A stretch of 64,000 nucleotides of DNA from Brucella anthropi_A. Lineage in GTDB: Bacteria > Pseudomonadota > Alphaproteobacteria > Rhizobiales > Rhizobiaceae. Positions 49,169 to 57,344 of this stretch are shown here, in pieces. The DNA lies in contig NZ_LQBD01000001.1 in the NCBI RefSeq assembly GCF_046630315.1, positions 325,368 to 389,367 of the forward strand. Reading direction: 5' to 3'. The position numbers were made by a program, and so were the translations under genes. The notes beneath the pieces are model-generated. The model made no database searches. It was not told where the DNA came from and saw only the letters and a list, made by a program, of their open reading frames with translations. Position 1 is the first letter of the stretch. Each line of letters begins with the position of its first letter.

Positions 49169-50512
49169 ATGATTTCAGATAATTCGGCAGAAAAGCTTGT
49201 CGATCGGGCAACCGCTCTCGTTGCTGCCGCCAGGCGGGCAGGTGCAGACCATGCTGACGCGGTCGTGATGCGCGCACGGTCCGTCAGCGTGTCGGTGAGA
49301 CTTGGCAAGGTTGAGGGAACCGAATCGTCGGAGAGTGATGATTTCGCGCTGCGCGTTTTTGTTGGCCGTCGCATTGCAAGCGTTTCCGCCAATGCGAGCG
49401 CCGATCCGGATCGTCTGGCAGAACGGGCGGTTGCCATGGCGCGGGTTGCGCCGGAAGACCCTTATGAACAACTGGCCGACCCATCCCTGCTTGTGGTTTC
49501 GCCGCGTGACCTCGACCTTTATGATGCCATGGAAATTGATTCCGAACGGTTGACGCAGGACGCGCTTGCAACGGAAGCGGCGGCACTTGCGGTCGACGGC
49601 GTGACGAATTCAGGCGGGGCAGGTGCTTCGCGCAGTCTGGGCGGGCTGGTGCTGGTCACGTCGACGGGTTTTTCGGGTCACTATGCTGCTACGCGCTTCG
49701 GACGTTCGGTCTCGGCCATTGCCGGCGAGGGCACGAAAATGGAGCGCGATTACGATTTCAGTTCGCGCCTGCATTTTGCCGATCTCGAGACGCCGGAAAA
49801 TATCGGTCGCAGCGCCGGTGAGCGCGCCGTGCGGAGGCTGGGTGCGCGTCAGGCCAAAACCGGCCCTGTTACGGTCATATATGATCCCCGGCTTGCGCGC
49901 GGTATTGCCGGGCATCTGGCAAGCGCCATCAATGGCGCTTCGGTTGCGCGCAGGACGAGCTTTCTTCGCGAGTGTCTCGGCAAGCAGGTGCTCAGGCGAG
50001 GTATAAATGTTACCGACAACCCGCTTCGTGTTCGTGGTTCGTCTTCACGTCCGTTTGACGGGGAAGGGATCGAGGGGCAGCCACTGACGATGATTGAGGA
50101 CGGCGTTCTCAATCATTGGCTGCTTTCCGGGTCGAGCGCCCGTGAACTTGGCCTGCAAGGCAATGGCCGTGGGGTTCGTTCGGGTTCCGGTGTTTCACCC
50201 GCATCCACCAACTTTGCCATCGAGCCCGGTTCACAGTCGCCGGAAGAATTGATCCGCGCTGTGGGTACGGGCTTTTATGTGACGGAAGTGTTCGGGCAGG
50301 GCGTGGACATGATAACCGGCCAGTACAGTCGCGGTGCTTCGGGTTTCTGGATCGAGAACGGCGAACTCGCCTATCCGGTCAGCGAAGTGACGATTGCTTC
50401 GAACCTCAAGGACATGTTCCTTAACATGACGCCGGCATCCGACATCGATCGAAACTTCGGAATGACCGCGCCGACACTTCTGATCGAAGGCATGACCCTT
50501 GCCGGGAACTGA
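49169..50512 (+). CDS. pmbA: TldE/PmbA-family metalloprotease subunit
   Basis: PmbA (TldE) forms a heterodimer with TldD; in E. coli the pair matures microcin B17 and degrades CcdA. The 447-residue protein has the family layout, with GADHADAVVMRARSVSVSVRLGKVEGTESSESDDFALRVFVG at the N-terminus and VIYDPRLARGIAGHLASAINGASVARRTSFL in the C-terminal half. The zinc-binding HExxxH is expected on TldD, not here. tldD is not in this window. It is the first of six co-directional genes leading to waaA and lpxK. Confidence 0.92.
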   Translation: MISDNSAEKLVDRATALVAAARRAGADHADAVVMRARSVSVSVRLGKVEGTESSESDDFALRVFVGRRIASVSANASADPDRLAERAVAMARVAPEDPYEQLADPSLLVVSPRDLDLYDAMEIDSERLTQDALATEAAALAVDGVTNSGGAGASRSLGGLVLVTSTGFSGHYAATRFGRSVSAIAGEGTKMERDYDFSSRLHFADLETPENIGRSAGERAVRRLGARQAKTGPVTVIYDPRLARGIAGHLASAINGASVARRTSFLRECLGKQVLRRGINVTDNPLRVRGSSSRPFDGEGIEGQPLTMIEDGVLNHWLLSGSSARELGLQGNGRGVRSGSGVSPASTNFAIEPGSQSPEELIRAVGTGFYVTEVFGQGVDMITGQYSRGASGFWIENGELAYPVSEVTIASNLKDMFLNMTPASDIDRNFGMTAPTLLIEGMTLAGN

Positions 50513-51296
50513 CAGGCATAGCGACGTTGTCGGTGAATTGGCGCTTCTTCGGGCCGCTGCACGGGAAGCCGGGCGCATTGCAATGCGTTACTTCGGCCGT
50601 TCCCCGGAAGTCTGGCTGAAGGACGGCATATCGCCGGTCAGCGAAGCCGATATGGCTGTCGACCGCTATTTGAAAGCGTTCCTTTTGAATGCGCGGCCGG
50701 ACTATGGCTGGATATCGGAAGAGACTGTCGATGAAAGGGCAGCCGCAAAACGCAGCCGCGTTTTCGTGGTCGATCCGATTGATGGAACCCGCGCCTACAT
50801 TGCCGGACAGGATCAATGGTGCGTCAGTATTGCCATAGTTGAAAATGGCCGTCCCCTTGCCGGTGTTCTGGAATGCCCGGCGCGTAAGGAGCTGATCGAG
50901 GCCGCCCAGGGGGGCGGAGCCTTGCAGAACGGGCATGCCATCCATACCCGCTTGCCCGCGGCGGGAGAACAGATCGCGATTGCATCCGCGCGCAACATGG
51001 TAACGGCGCTGCCGGACGGTTGGCGGGATCGTGTGAAGGTTCATCCCTATGTTCCCTCCCTTGCATATCGTATTGCAATGGTGGCGCGGGGAGATATAGC
51101 CGGTACCTTCATTCGGCCAAATTCGCATGATTGGGATCTGGCAGCAGCTGATCTGATCCTCAGTGAGTCGGGCGGGGCAATCCTCACAAGCGATGCCTCA
51201 CCGATTATATATGGCGGACCGACGCGGAGCCATGGGGCTCTCGTTGCCGCCAGCGGGAACCTTCTGCAAGAAATGTTGAGTGTTGTCGCGGGCTAG
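50499..51296 (+). CDS. Inositol monophosphatase/CysQ-family phosphatase
   Basis: The 265-residue protein has the lithium-sensitive phosphatase motifs: ISEET (Glu76-Glu77), DPIDGT at residues 94-99 and WDLAAADLILSESGGAI near 208. This fits either 3'(2'),5'-bisphosphate nucleotidase (CysQ) or an inositol-1-phosphatase; sequence alone does not separate them, though CysQ is the usual label in this gene order. It overlaps the pmbA end by 14 bp, so the two are probably translated together. Confidence 0.88.
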   Translation: MPGTDRHSDVVGELALLRAAAREAGRIAMRYFGRSPEVWLKDGISPVSEADMAVDRYLKAFLLNARPDYGWISEETVDERAAAKRSRVFVVDPIDGTRAYIAGQDQWCVSIAIVENGRPLAGVLECPARKELIEAAQGGGALQNGHAIHTRLPAAGEQIAIASARNMVTALPDGWRDRVKVHPYVPSLAYRIAMVARGDIAGTFIRPNSHDWDLAAADLILSESGGAILTSDASPIIYGGPTRSHGALVAASGNLLQEMLSVVAG

Positions 51297-51345
51297 CCCT
51301 TGGGTTAATCATGCCGCGAACCAAATTTGTTCAGGGATTATAGTC

Positions 51346-51597
51346 ATGAGCGTCGAAGGCGACAAAAAGCAGCTTCTTCATCTGGTGTTCGGCGGTGAGC
51401 TGAAAAAGCTTGGCACGGTTGAGTTCCGCGATCTCCAGAACCTCGATATCGTCGGCATCTATCCGGATTACGAATCTGCCAAGACCGCGTGGAAGTCTCG
51501 GGCCCAGCAAACTGTAGATAATGCTCATATGCGCTATTTTATCGTGCACCTGCACCGATTGCTCGATCCGGAAGGCTTGACGTTGAAGGCGGATTGA
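51346..51597 (+). CDS. DUF4170 protein
   Basis: The 83-residue protein begins MSVEGDKKQLLHLVFGGELKKLG and has the core DIVGIYPDYESAKTAWKSRAQQTVDNAHMRYFIVHLHRLLDPE. DUF4170 is a small conserved alphaproteobacterial family of unknown role; its habitual place before the DUF374 acyltransferase and waaA suggests a link to lipid A or Kdo assembly, which is inference. ATG 51346 is chosen over the longer frame that overlaps the previous gene. Its stop overlaps the start of the next gene. Confidence 0.85.
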   Translation: MSVEGDKKQLLHLVFGGELKKLGTVEFRDLQNLDIVGIYPDYESAKTAWKSRAQQTVDNAHMRYFIVHLHRLLDPEGLTLKAD

Positions 51598-52400
51598 GCA
51601 GCTTGTCTGCTCCCGGCCAATATCGGATGCAAAGCGCAGACAATCCAGGTCAGACCGGCAAGCGTAGGAAGCAAGGGATCGCGAAACGCCTATGGCGGCG
51701 CTTTCGCGGGCCATTGACGCAGTCGGCTGTGGTAAAATCGGTGCTTGTGTGGCTGATTACCGTTTATTTCAAGTTTGTCTATTTGACCAATCCACGCCTG
51801 AAGGAATCTGTCGATCCGCAGGCGGTGGTTGGTCAGGATGATCCTTTCATCGTGACCTTCTGGCATGGGCAGCACCTGATGGGACCGTTTATCCGTCCCA
51901 AGGGAATTGAAATCGTTGCCATGTTTTCGCGCAGTGCCGATGCGGAATTGAACGCTCGCGTCGCGGAAAAACTGGGATTGGTGACAGTGCGCGGCTCTGG
52001 CGGGCGGGGAACACGCTCCAAGCCTGAAAAGGGGGGAGCGCGTGCGCTGCTGACGCTGAAGAATGCCCTTAAAAAAGGGCAATCGGCATCGATGATCGCG
52101 GATATTGCGCATGGCAAGGCGCGGGAAGCGGGCGAAGGTATCATTTTACTGGCGAAATTGTCCGGTCGCCCGATAATACCGGTTGCTTATGCGTTCTCGC
52201 GGAACCATGTTTTGGAAAAGTCCTGGGACAAGACGGCGATTCCGCTGCCCTTCGGGCGCTCGATCATCGTGCGCGGCGAAAATATATGGGTCGATCCGGA
52301 TGCCGATGAAACGCAATTGGAAGAAAAACGCATGGAGCTAACGCGCCAACTCAACGACGCGACCGCCAAGGCCCATGCTGCGTTGGAGAAAGCGAAATGA
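51594..52400 (+). CDS. DUF374 lysophospholipid acyltransferase-like protein
   Basis: The 268-residue protein has a membrane helix near residue 45-65 and the acyltransferase-like motif FWHGQHLMGPF (His91), followed by SGGRGTRSKPEKGG and MIADIAHGKAREAGEG. DUF374 proteins resemble lysophospholipid and lipid A acyltransferases and are often next to waaA. They may add or handle an acyl chain on lipid A, but this is not shown. The TTG at 51594 overlaps the DUF4170 stop; ATG 51627 is the alternative. The end overlaps waaA by four bases. Confidence 0.87.
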   Translation: MSSLSAPGQYRMQSADNPGQTGKRRKQGIAKRLWRRFRGPLTQSAVVKSVLVWLITVYFKFVYLTNPRLKESVDPQAVVGQDDPFIVTFWHGQHLMGPFIRPKGIEIVAMFSRSADAELNARVAEKLGLVTVRGSGGRGTRSKPEKGGARALLTLKNALKKGQSASMIADIAHGKAREAGEGIILLAKLSGRPIIPVAYAFSRNHVLEKSWDKTAIPLPFGRSIIVRGENIWVDPDADETQLEEKRMELTRQLNDATAKAHAALEKAK

Positions 52401-53737
52401 GCGAACGCTGGGCGCGCAACATGTTGTCAGCCTATCGCGCGCTTGGTTCGGCGGCCTATCCTTTCATGGGCCCCTATATTGCCTATCGCGCATCTCGCGG
52501 TAAGGAAGAACGGGCACGCCGCGGCGAACGCTACGGCAAATCCGCCATTGCGCGCCCGCAGGGGCCTGTTATCTGGACACATGCGGCAAGCGTGGGGGAA
52601 ACCGTCGCGATCACGCCCCTGATCGAGCGTATCGCGGCAACGGGTATTCATATCGTGTTGACGACGGGGACGGTGACATCGGCAAAATTTGTCGCGGATC
52701 ATCTGGGCCACAAGGTCATTCACCAATATGCGCCGCTGGATTTGCAGCCCGCGCTGAACAAGTTTCTCAACCATTGGAAACCGGATCTTGCCATTGGCTG
52801 CGAGTCCGAGATCTGGCCTGCAACAGTGCTGTCTCTCGGCAGCCGTCATACGCCGCAAGTTCTGGTCAATGGGCGCATGTCTGATCGCTCTTTTGCCGCA
52901 TGGCAAAAAAGACCTGCATTGGCCGAAGCGCTGTTCGAAAATTTTGCCTATGTGGTTGCGCAGTCGGAGCTCGATGCGGAACGTTTTCGCACGCTTGGAG
53001 CACGCCCTGTAAGCGTTTCGGGAAATCTGAAAGTCGATACAAATCCGCCGCCAGCTGATCCGCAGGCCCTGGTTGCATTGCAACGCCAGATCGCCGGGCG
53101 GCGGACATGGGCTGCAATCTCCACCCATGACGGCGAGGAAGCGATCGCAGCCGAAGTCCATCAGATGCTGAAGATGCGCTATCCGCATCTTGTTACCATC
53201 ATTGTGCCGCGTCATCCGGATCGTGCCCCCGCCATCGAAGCCATGCTGGCTGAAAAAGGGCTCAAGGTTGCGCGCCGCAGCGCCAATGAGCTGATTGAGG
53301 CCGATACCGATATTCTGCTGGGGGACACTATCGGGGAGATGGGGCTTTATCTCCAGCTGACAGAGATAGCATTTATCGGCAATTCCCTGACCAAGGAAGG
53401 CGGGCATAATCCGCTGGAACCGGCAATGATGGGGACTGCGGTGCTAACCGGGCGGAATGTCCAGAATTTTCGCGAATCCTTCCAGCGCCTTATCAAAAAT
53501 GGCGGGGCGCGCATCGTGAAGGATCGCAATATGCTGGCAGGCGCGATCAATTTTCTGTTCAACAATCCCCAGCATCTGCGGGCCATGATCAATGCCGGGG
53601 TGAGCACGGTCAGGGATATGCGCGGCGCGCTGGATCGCACGCTTGTCGCACTTGAGCCATTTATCCAGCCTTTGATCCTGCAGGCACAATTGCCCGGTAA
53701 TCGCAACGAGGCTGCGTATCAGACAGGCGGGCATTGA
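52397..53737 (+). CDS. waaA: 3-deoxy-D-manno-octulosonic acid transferase
   Basis: WaaA (KdtA) transfers Kdo from CMP-Kdo to the lipid A precursor at the cytoplasmic face of the inner membrane. The 446-residue protein has an N-terminal anchor, the acceptor-site motif HAASVGE (catalytic Glu68), KLDLAIGCESEIWP-like sequence PDLAIGCESEIWP, NGRMSDRSFAAW and the C-terminal donor-binding EGGHNPLEPA. The start overlaps the DUF374 stop (ATGA) and lpxK follows at once, so lipid A genes are translationally linked. Confidence 0.95.
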   Translation: MSERWARNMLSAYRALGSAAYPFMGPYIAYRASRGKEERARRGERYGKSAIARPQGPVIWTHAASVGETVAITPLIERIAATGIHIVLTTGTVTSAKFVADHLGHKVIHQYAPLDLQPALNKFLNHWKPDLAIGCESEIWPATVLSLGSRHTPQVLVNGRMSDRSFAAWQKRPALAEALFENFAYVVAQSELDAERFRTLGARPVSVSGNLKVDTNPPPADPQALVALQRQIAGRRTWAAISTHDGEEAIAAEVHQMLKMRYPHLVTIIVPRHPDRAPAIEAMLAEKGLKVARRSANELIEADTDILLGDTIGEMGLYLQLTEIAFIGNSLTKEGGHNPLEPAMMGTAVLTGRNVQNFRESFQRLIKNGGARIVKDRNMLAGAINFLFNNPQHLRAMINAGVSTVRDMRGALDRTLVALEPFIQPLILQAQLPGNRNEAAYQTGGH

Positions 53738-53739
53738 CG

Positions 53740-54765
53740 ATGGTGAGTGAAGCTCCGCCTTTCTGGTGGGAAAAACCTGATTGGCGCGCTTTGTCTCTGG
53801 CACCTGCCGCCTGGCTCTATGGAGCCGTGGCGGGGCGGCGACTTTTGAAGGCGGAACCGCCGCAAGTTTCCTTGCCGGTCCTCTGTGTGGGCAATTTTAC
53901 GGTTGGAGGCTCGGGAAAAACCCCGACGGCCATCGCTTTTGCCAGAGGGCTGAAAGCGCGCGGTTCAAAGCCCGGAATTGTCTCCCGTGGATATGGCGGG
54001 GCCTATAAGGGATTGCACCTTGTTGATGCCGGGCATGACAGCGCGCGCCATGTTGGAGACGAGCCGCTTTTGCTGGCACGGCACGCTCCGGTGGCCCTTT
54101 GCCCGGATCGGTTGAAGGCTGCAAAACATTTGCAGGCGCTCGGATGTGACTTCATCATCATGGATGACGGCTTTCAGAGCGCTCGCCTATATGCCGATTT
54201 TTCGTTGTTGGTCGTGGATGCGGCACGTGGCATTGGCAATGGCAGGGTCATACCGGCAGGCCCGTTGCGGGCTCCGCTGACAGACCAGATGCGCAAGACC
54301 GACGCTCTGCTTCGCATAGGCAAAGACGATGGAGCTGATTTCGTTATCCGTCAGGCAGCGCGAGCAGGTCGACCGATCTATGAAGCGCGGCTTGTGCCGT
54401 CGTCAACAGCACCCGTGGCGGGTCATCGCTGGCTTGCATTCGCAGGCATCGGCAATCCTGAAAAATTCTATGCCAGCGTTGCCGAAGCAGGCGGCGAGAT
54501 TGTGGAAACGCGCTCATTCCCCGACCACCACAGTTTTGAACCTGACGAAATTCGCAACCTGATCGACACGTCTCGCCGTCAAGGATTGGGACTGATTACC
54601 ACGGCAAAGGATCAGGTGCGTTTGGCAACGATGATCGGCGTTCCCGCAGAGTTTCTGGCGAAACTCGCTGTCCTTGATGTCGATCTCACATTTGAACGCG
54701 ATGATGCGCTTGACCGCATTCTCGATACGGTCATCGAACGCTTTAGAGGCCGCATTACACGCTGA
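53740..54765 (+). CDS. lpxK: Tetraacyldisaccharide 4'-kinase
   Basis: LpxK phosphorylates the 4' position of the lipid A disaccharide, giving lipid IVA, which WaaA then uses. The 341-residue protein has the P-loop GGSGKT at residues 56-61 (CVGNFTVGGSGKTPTAIAFA), a membrane-associating N-terminus, VSRGYGGAYKG, DEPLLLARHAPV, MDDGFQSARL and the C-terminal FPDHHSFEPDEI. ATG 53740 is preferred to the TTG at 53734. It ends the co-directional run and converges on the DUF2093 gene with two bases between the stops. Confidence 0.95.
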   Translation: MVSEAPPFWWEKPDWRALSLAPAAWLYGAVAGRRLLKAEPPQVSLPVLCVGNFTVGGSGKTPTAIAFARGLKARGSKPGIVSRGYGGAYKGLHLVDAGHDSARHVGDEPLLLARHAPVALCPDRLKAAKHLQALGCDFIIMDDGFQSARLYADFSLLVVDAARGIGNGRVIPAGPLRAPLTDQMRKTDALLRIGKDDGADFVIRQAARAGRPIYEARLVPSSTAPVAGHRWLAFAGIGNPEKFYASVAEAGGEIVETRSFPDHHSFEPDEIRNLIDTSRRQGLGLITTAKDQVRLATMIGVPAEFLAKLAVLDVDLTFERDDALDRILDTVIERFRGRITR

Positions 54766-54767
54766 TC

Positions 54768-55004
54768 TCAAGCTTTCTTGCGGCTGCGCAGTTCAGGATT
54801 GACTTCAAGCTCACGCTCAAAAGAAATCAGGCCGGTTGCGTAAGGCTCCTGCCGCGCAACACTCCAGTATTTCAGCTCATCGAGCGGGATATGGGCGCCC
54901 GTGACCGCACAAACGACATAGGCTCCGTGCCTGACGATTTCATAATCACCATCGAGATAGCGCAGAACAGCTTCGGAAGAACGGGGAGATTCAAATCTAT
55001 TCAT
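54768..55004 (-). CDS. DUF2093 protein
   Basis: The 78-residue protein reads MNRFESPRSSEAVLRYLDGDYEIVRHGAYVVCAVTGAHIPLDELKYWSV and ends in a basic tail RSRKKA. This is the DUF2093 family of alphaproteobacteria, whose function is unknown. It is downstream of mutL on the same strand, with a hairpin between them, and converges on lpxK. Confidence 0.88.
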   Translation of the reverse strand: MNRFESPRSSEAVLRYLDGDYEIVRHGAYVVCAVTGAHIPLDELKYWSVARQEPYATGLISFERELEVNPELRSRKKA

Positions 55005-55037
55005 ATGTCCAAAACCTTTGTAATCAACTCTAACAAG

Positions 55038-55058
55038 CGCTGGAGGTTGCGTCCAGCG
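55038..55058 (-). terminator. Small hairpin between mutL and the DUF2093 gene
   Basis: CGCTGGA (55038-55044) and TCCAGCG (55052-55058) pair around a 7-nt loop, about 30 bp past the mutL stop. The T content after it is weak, so the terminator call is tentative. Confidence 0.35.
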
Positions 55059-55087
55059 ATACCGCGTCTTGTCTGGCTGTAATTCAA

Positions 55088-56968
55088 TCAGCGCCGGCCA
55101 AAAAGCCGTTCAATATCTGTCAGCTTCAGTTCGATATAGGTCGGGCGGCCGTGGTTGCAGGTGCCCGAACCGGGGGTGGCTTCCATTTCACGTAAGAGTG
55201 CGTTCATTTCTTCCGGTTTCAAACGCCGTCCCGAGCGCACGGAACCGTGACAGGCCATGGTTGCGGCCACGTGGTTCAGCATGGCTTTCAGCCCGTCCGA
55301 AGTATCGTGTTCGGCTATTTCATCCGACAGATCGCGGATCAGTTGCTGGACGTTCATTTCTCCCAGCATTGCAGGCGTTTCACGCACGGCGATAGCGCCC
55401 GGTCCAAATTGCTCAATACCAAGACCGAAACGCGCAAGCGTTTCCGCATGTGCCGTGAGCCGTTCGGCATCTTCTTCCGGCAGATCGACGATTTCAGGAA
55501 TAAGCAGCAATTGTCCCGGTATGGGACGGGAATGCAGGGCATTTTTCAGCGCTTCATAAACAAGGCGCTCGTGCGCAGCATGCTGGTCCACAATGACCAG
55601 ACTGTCTTCCGTCTGGGACACGATATAGTTGGCGTGGATTTGAGCCCGAGCCGCTCCAAGCGGTTTTTGCTGGAGTTCCGCCGGGGCTTCATCGAGCGTT
55701 GCGCGGGCATCCGCGGCAGGCGTAGTGACGGCGGCAAGCGTCGTCTGATCGCTTTCCTGAAAAGACGATGCGGCTGCGAAGTCAAGCGGACGATGCGCCG
55801 GATGCGCAGTCTGTGGCGACCATTCGGTTCGGGGCGCGGAGGCTGCGGGGCGCCAGCCCCCCGATGCATAGCCTGTCGAAGAAGGACGCGATGTGAAGGA
55901 TGGTGCGGAAGGCTGGAATCCCTCCGCGCGGAAGGCTTGCAGCATCGCATCCGCACCGCTTGTTGCTGGCCGAATGCCCGATTGCGCCAGCGCCTGCTTG
56001 ATTGCTCCGACGATCAGTCCGCGCACAAGACCGGGATCGCGGAAACGCACATCAGCCTTGGCAGGGTGCACGTTGACGTCAACCAATGCCGGGTCCAGCG
56101 TCAGGAATAGGACGGCAACCGGATGACGGTCGCGCGCCATGACGTCGGCATAGGCGCCGCGCAATGCGCCGAAAAGCTGTTTGTCGCGCACCGGACGGCC
56201 ATTCACATAGGCGAACTGATGCAAAGCGTTGCCGCGATTGTGGGAGGGTATGCCGACAAATCCGGCCAGGCGCACGCCATCGCGCTCGGCGTCGATGGCG
56301 AGCGCGTTTTCGCCGAACTCTTTTCCAAGCACCTGATTGATACGCTCAAGCGTTGCATCTGCGCCGGTGCCGGTTGCGGCCAGCTCCAATGGTGTTCTGT
56401 CGGTGCCTGCAAGCGAAAAGCGGATATGCGGGAAGGCAATCGCGATGCGCTTGACGACGTCGGTTATCGCCGACGCTTCCGCGCGATCCGTCTTCATGAA
56501 TTTGAGGCGGGCCGGTGTCGCATAGAAAAGATCGCGCACCTCGGCGATTGTTCCGCAGTTCAGTGCGGAAGGTCGCGGGCCATCGAGATGCCCGCCCGAA
56601 ACCGAAACTTCGAAACCCGAATCGGCATCCTGCGGACGGGATTTGAGCGTCAGTTTTGCGACCGATCCGATGGATGGCAACGCTTCTCCGCGAAATCCAA
56701 GTGCGCGAATGTCATGCACATCGTCGGAAAGCTTGGAGGTGCAATGGCGGGAGACTGCCAAGGGAAGCTCATCGACGGGAATGCCGGAACCATTATCCGT
56801 CACGCGCAGCAATGTCTTGCCGCCGCTGCCGGTGACGACCTCGATACGGGTCGCGCCGGCGTCGATGGCGTTTTCGACAAGTTCCTTGATGACGCTGGCG
56901 GGGCGCTCGATGACCTCGCCCGCCGCGATCTGATTGATGATGGTTTCGCTTAAGTGTCGAATTGGCAT
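55088..56968 (-). CDS. mutL: DNA mismatch repair protein MutL
   Basis: MutL couples MutS mismatch recognition to strand incision and excision. The 626-residue protein has the GHKL ATPase motifs (ELVENAIDAGAT with Glu32 and Asn33; TDNGSGIP; GFRGEALPSIGSVA), a proline-rich linker at about 330-440 and a C-terminal domain. That domain carries the nicking-type motif DQHAAHERLVYEAL near residue 470, with ACHGSVRSG and CNHGRPTYIEL near the end, so it is an endonuclease-type MutL, unlike E. coli. Its promoter region adjoins the palindromic repeat cluster. Confidence 0.96.
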   Translation of the reverse strand: MPIRHLSETIINQIAAGEVIERPASVIKELVENAIDAGATRIEVVTGSGGKTLLRVTDNGSGIPVDELPLAVSRHCTSKLSDDVHDIRALGFRGEALPSIGSVAKLTLKSRPQDADSGFEVSVSGGHLDGPRPSALNCGTIAEVRDLFYATPARLKFMKTDRAEASAITDVVKRIAIAFPHIRFSLAGTDRTPLELAATGTGADATLERINQVLGKEFGENALAIDAERDGVRLAGFVGIPSHNRGNALHQFAYVNGRPVRDKQLFGALRGAYADVMARDRHPVAVLFLTLDPALVDVNVHPAKADVRFRDPGLVRGLIVGAIKQALAQSGIRPATSGADAMLQAFRAEGFQPSAPSFTSRPSSTGYASGGWRPAASAPRTEWSPQTAHPAHRPLDFAAASSFQESDQTTLAAVTTPAADARATLDEAPAELQQKPLGAARAQIHANYIVSQTEDSLVIVDQHAAHERLVYEALKNALHSRPIPGQLLLIPEIVDLPEEDAERLTAHAETLARFGLGIEQFGPGAIAVRETPAMLGEMNVQQLIRDLSDEIAEHDTSDGLKAMLNHVAATMACHGSVRSGRRLKPEEMNALLREMEATPGSGTCNHGRPTYIELKLTDIERLFGRR

Positions 56969-57089
56969 GGGCGGACTATAGAAGGATTCGCTCTCGTAAA
57001 GAACACGCTTCTACAGCCCGTCCAGACTGCCTTTGGCGCATTTGCGGGTGTCTGCGCATTACACCGGAAGATGAATAGGTCCTGACCCT

Positions 57090-57342
57090 AGAGCATTTCC
57101 AGCAAAAGTGTGAAACGGTTTTGCGTAGGATAATACGACAAAACAAATAGTTAGAGCGGTTCCGACGATTCCGTTAAAATAGGAACCGCTCTAAAGCGTG
57201 TCGCATTTTATCGTAGTCATACGACACGCTTTAAGTTTTTGTTTTCCTGCATGTCTTTATCCCATCGTAGCGGGATCAGAAATCAGTCCAGTGGACTGAT
57301 TTCCCCGCGAAGGCGGTTCCCGCTTTTGGGAGACATGCATTA
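57090..57342. repeat. Mosaic of four palindromic repeat units
   Basis: Unit A (57090-57130, GAGCATTTCC... to GGTTTTGCGT) and unit B (TAGAGCGGTTCC 57152-57163 with GGAACCGCTCTA 57182-57193) also occur in shorter form at 25147-25230. Unit C is TAAAGCGTGTCG (57192-57203) with CGACACGCTTTA (57222-57233). Unit D has nested stems TGCATGTCT/AGACATGCA (57248-57256/57331-57339), AGCGGGA/TCCCGCT (57269-57275/57318-57324) and AAATCAGTCCA/TGGACTGATTT (57280-57290/57292-57302, one-base centre). The cluster fills the whole space between mutL and the P1 peptidase. Similar palindromic repeats are known in Brucella genomes. Confidence 0.75.
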
Positions 57343-57344
57343 GC

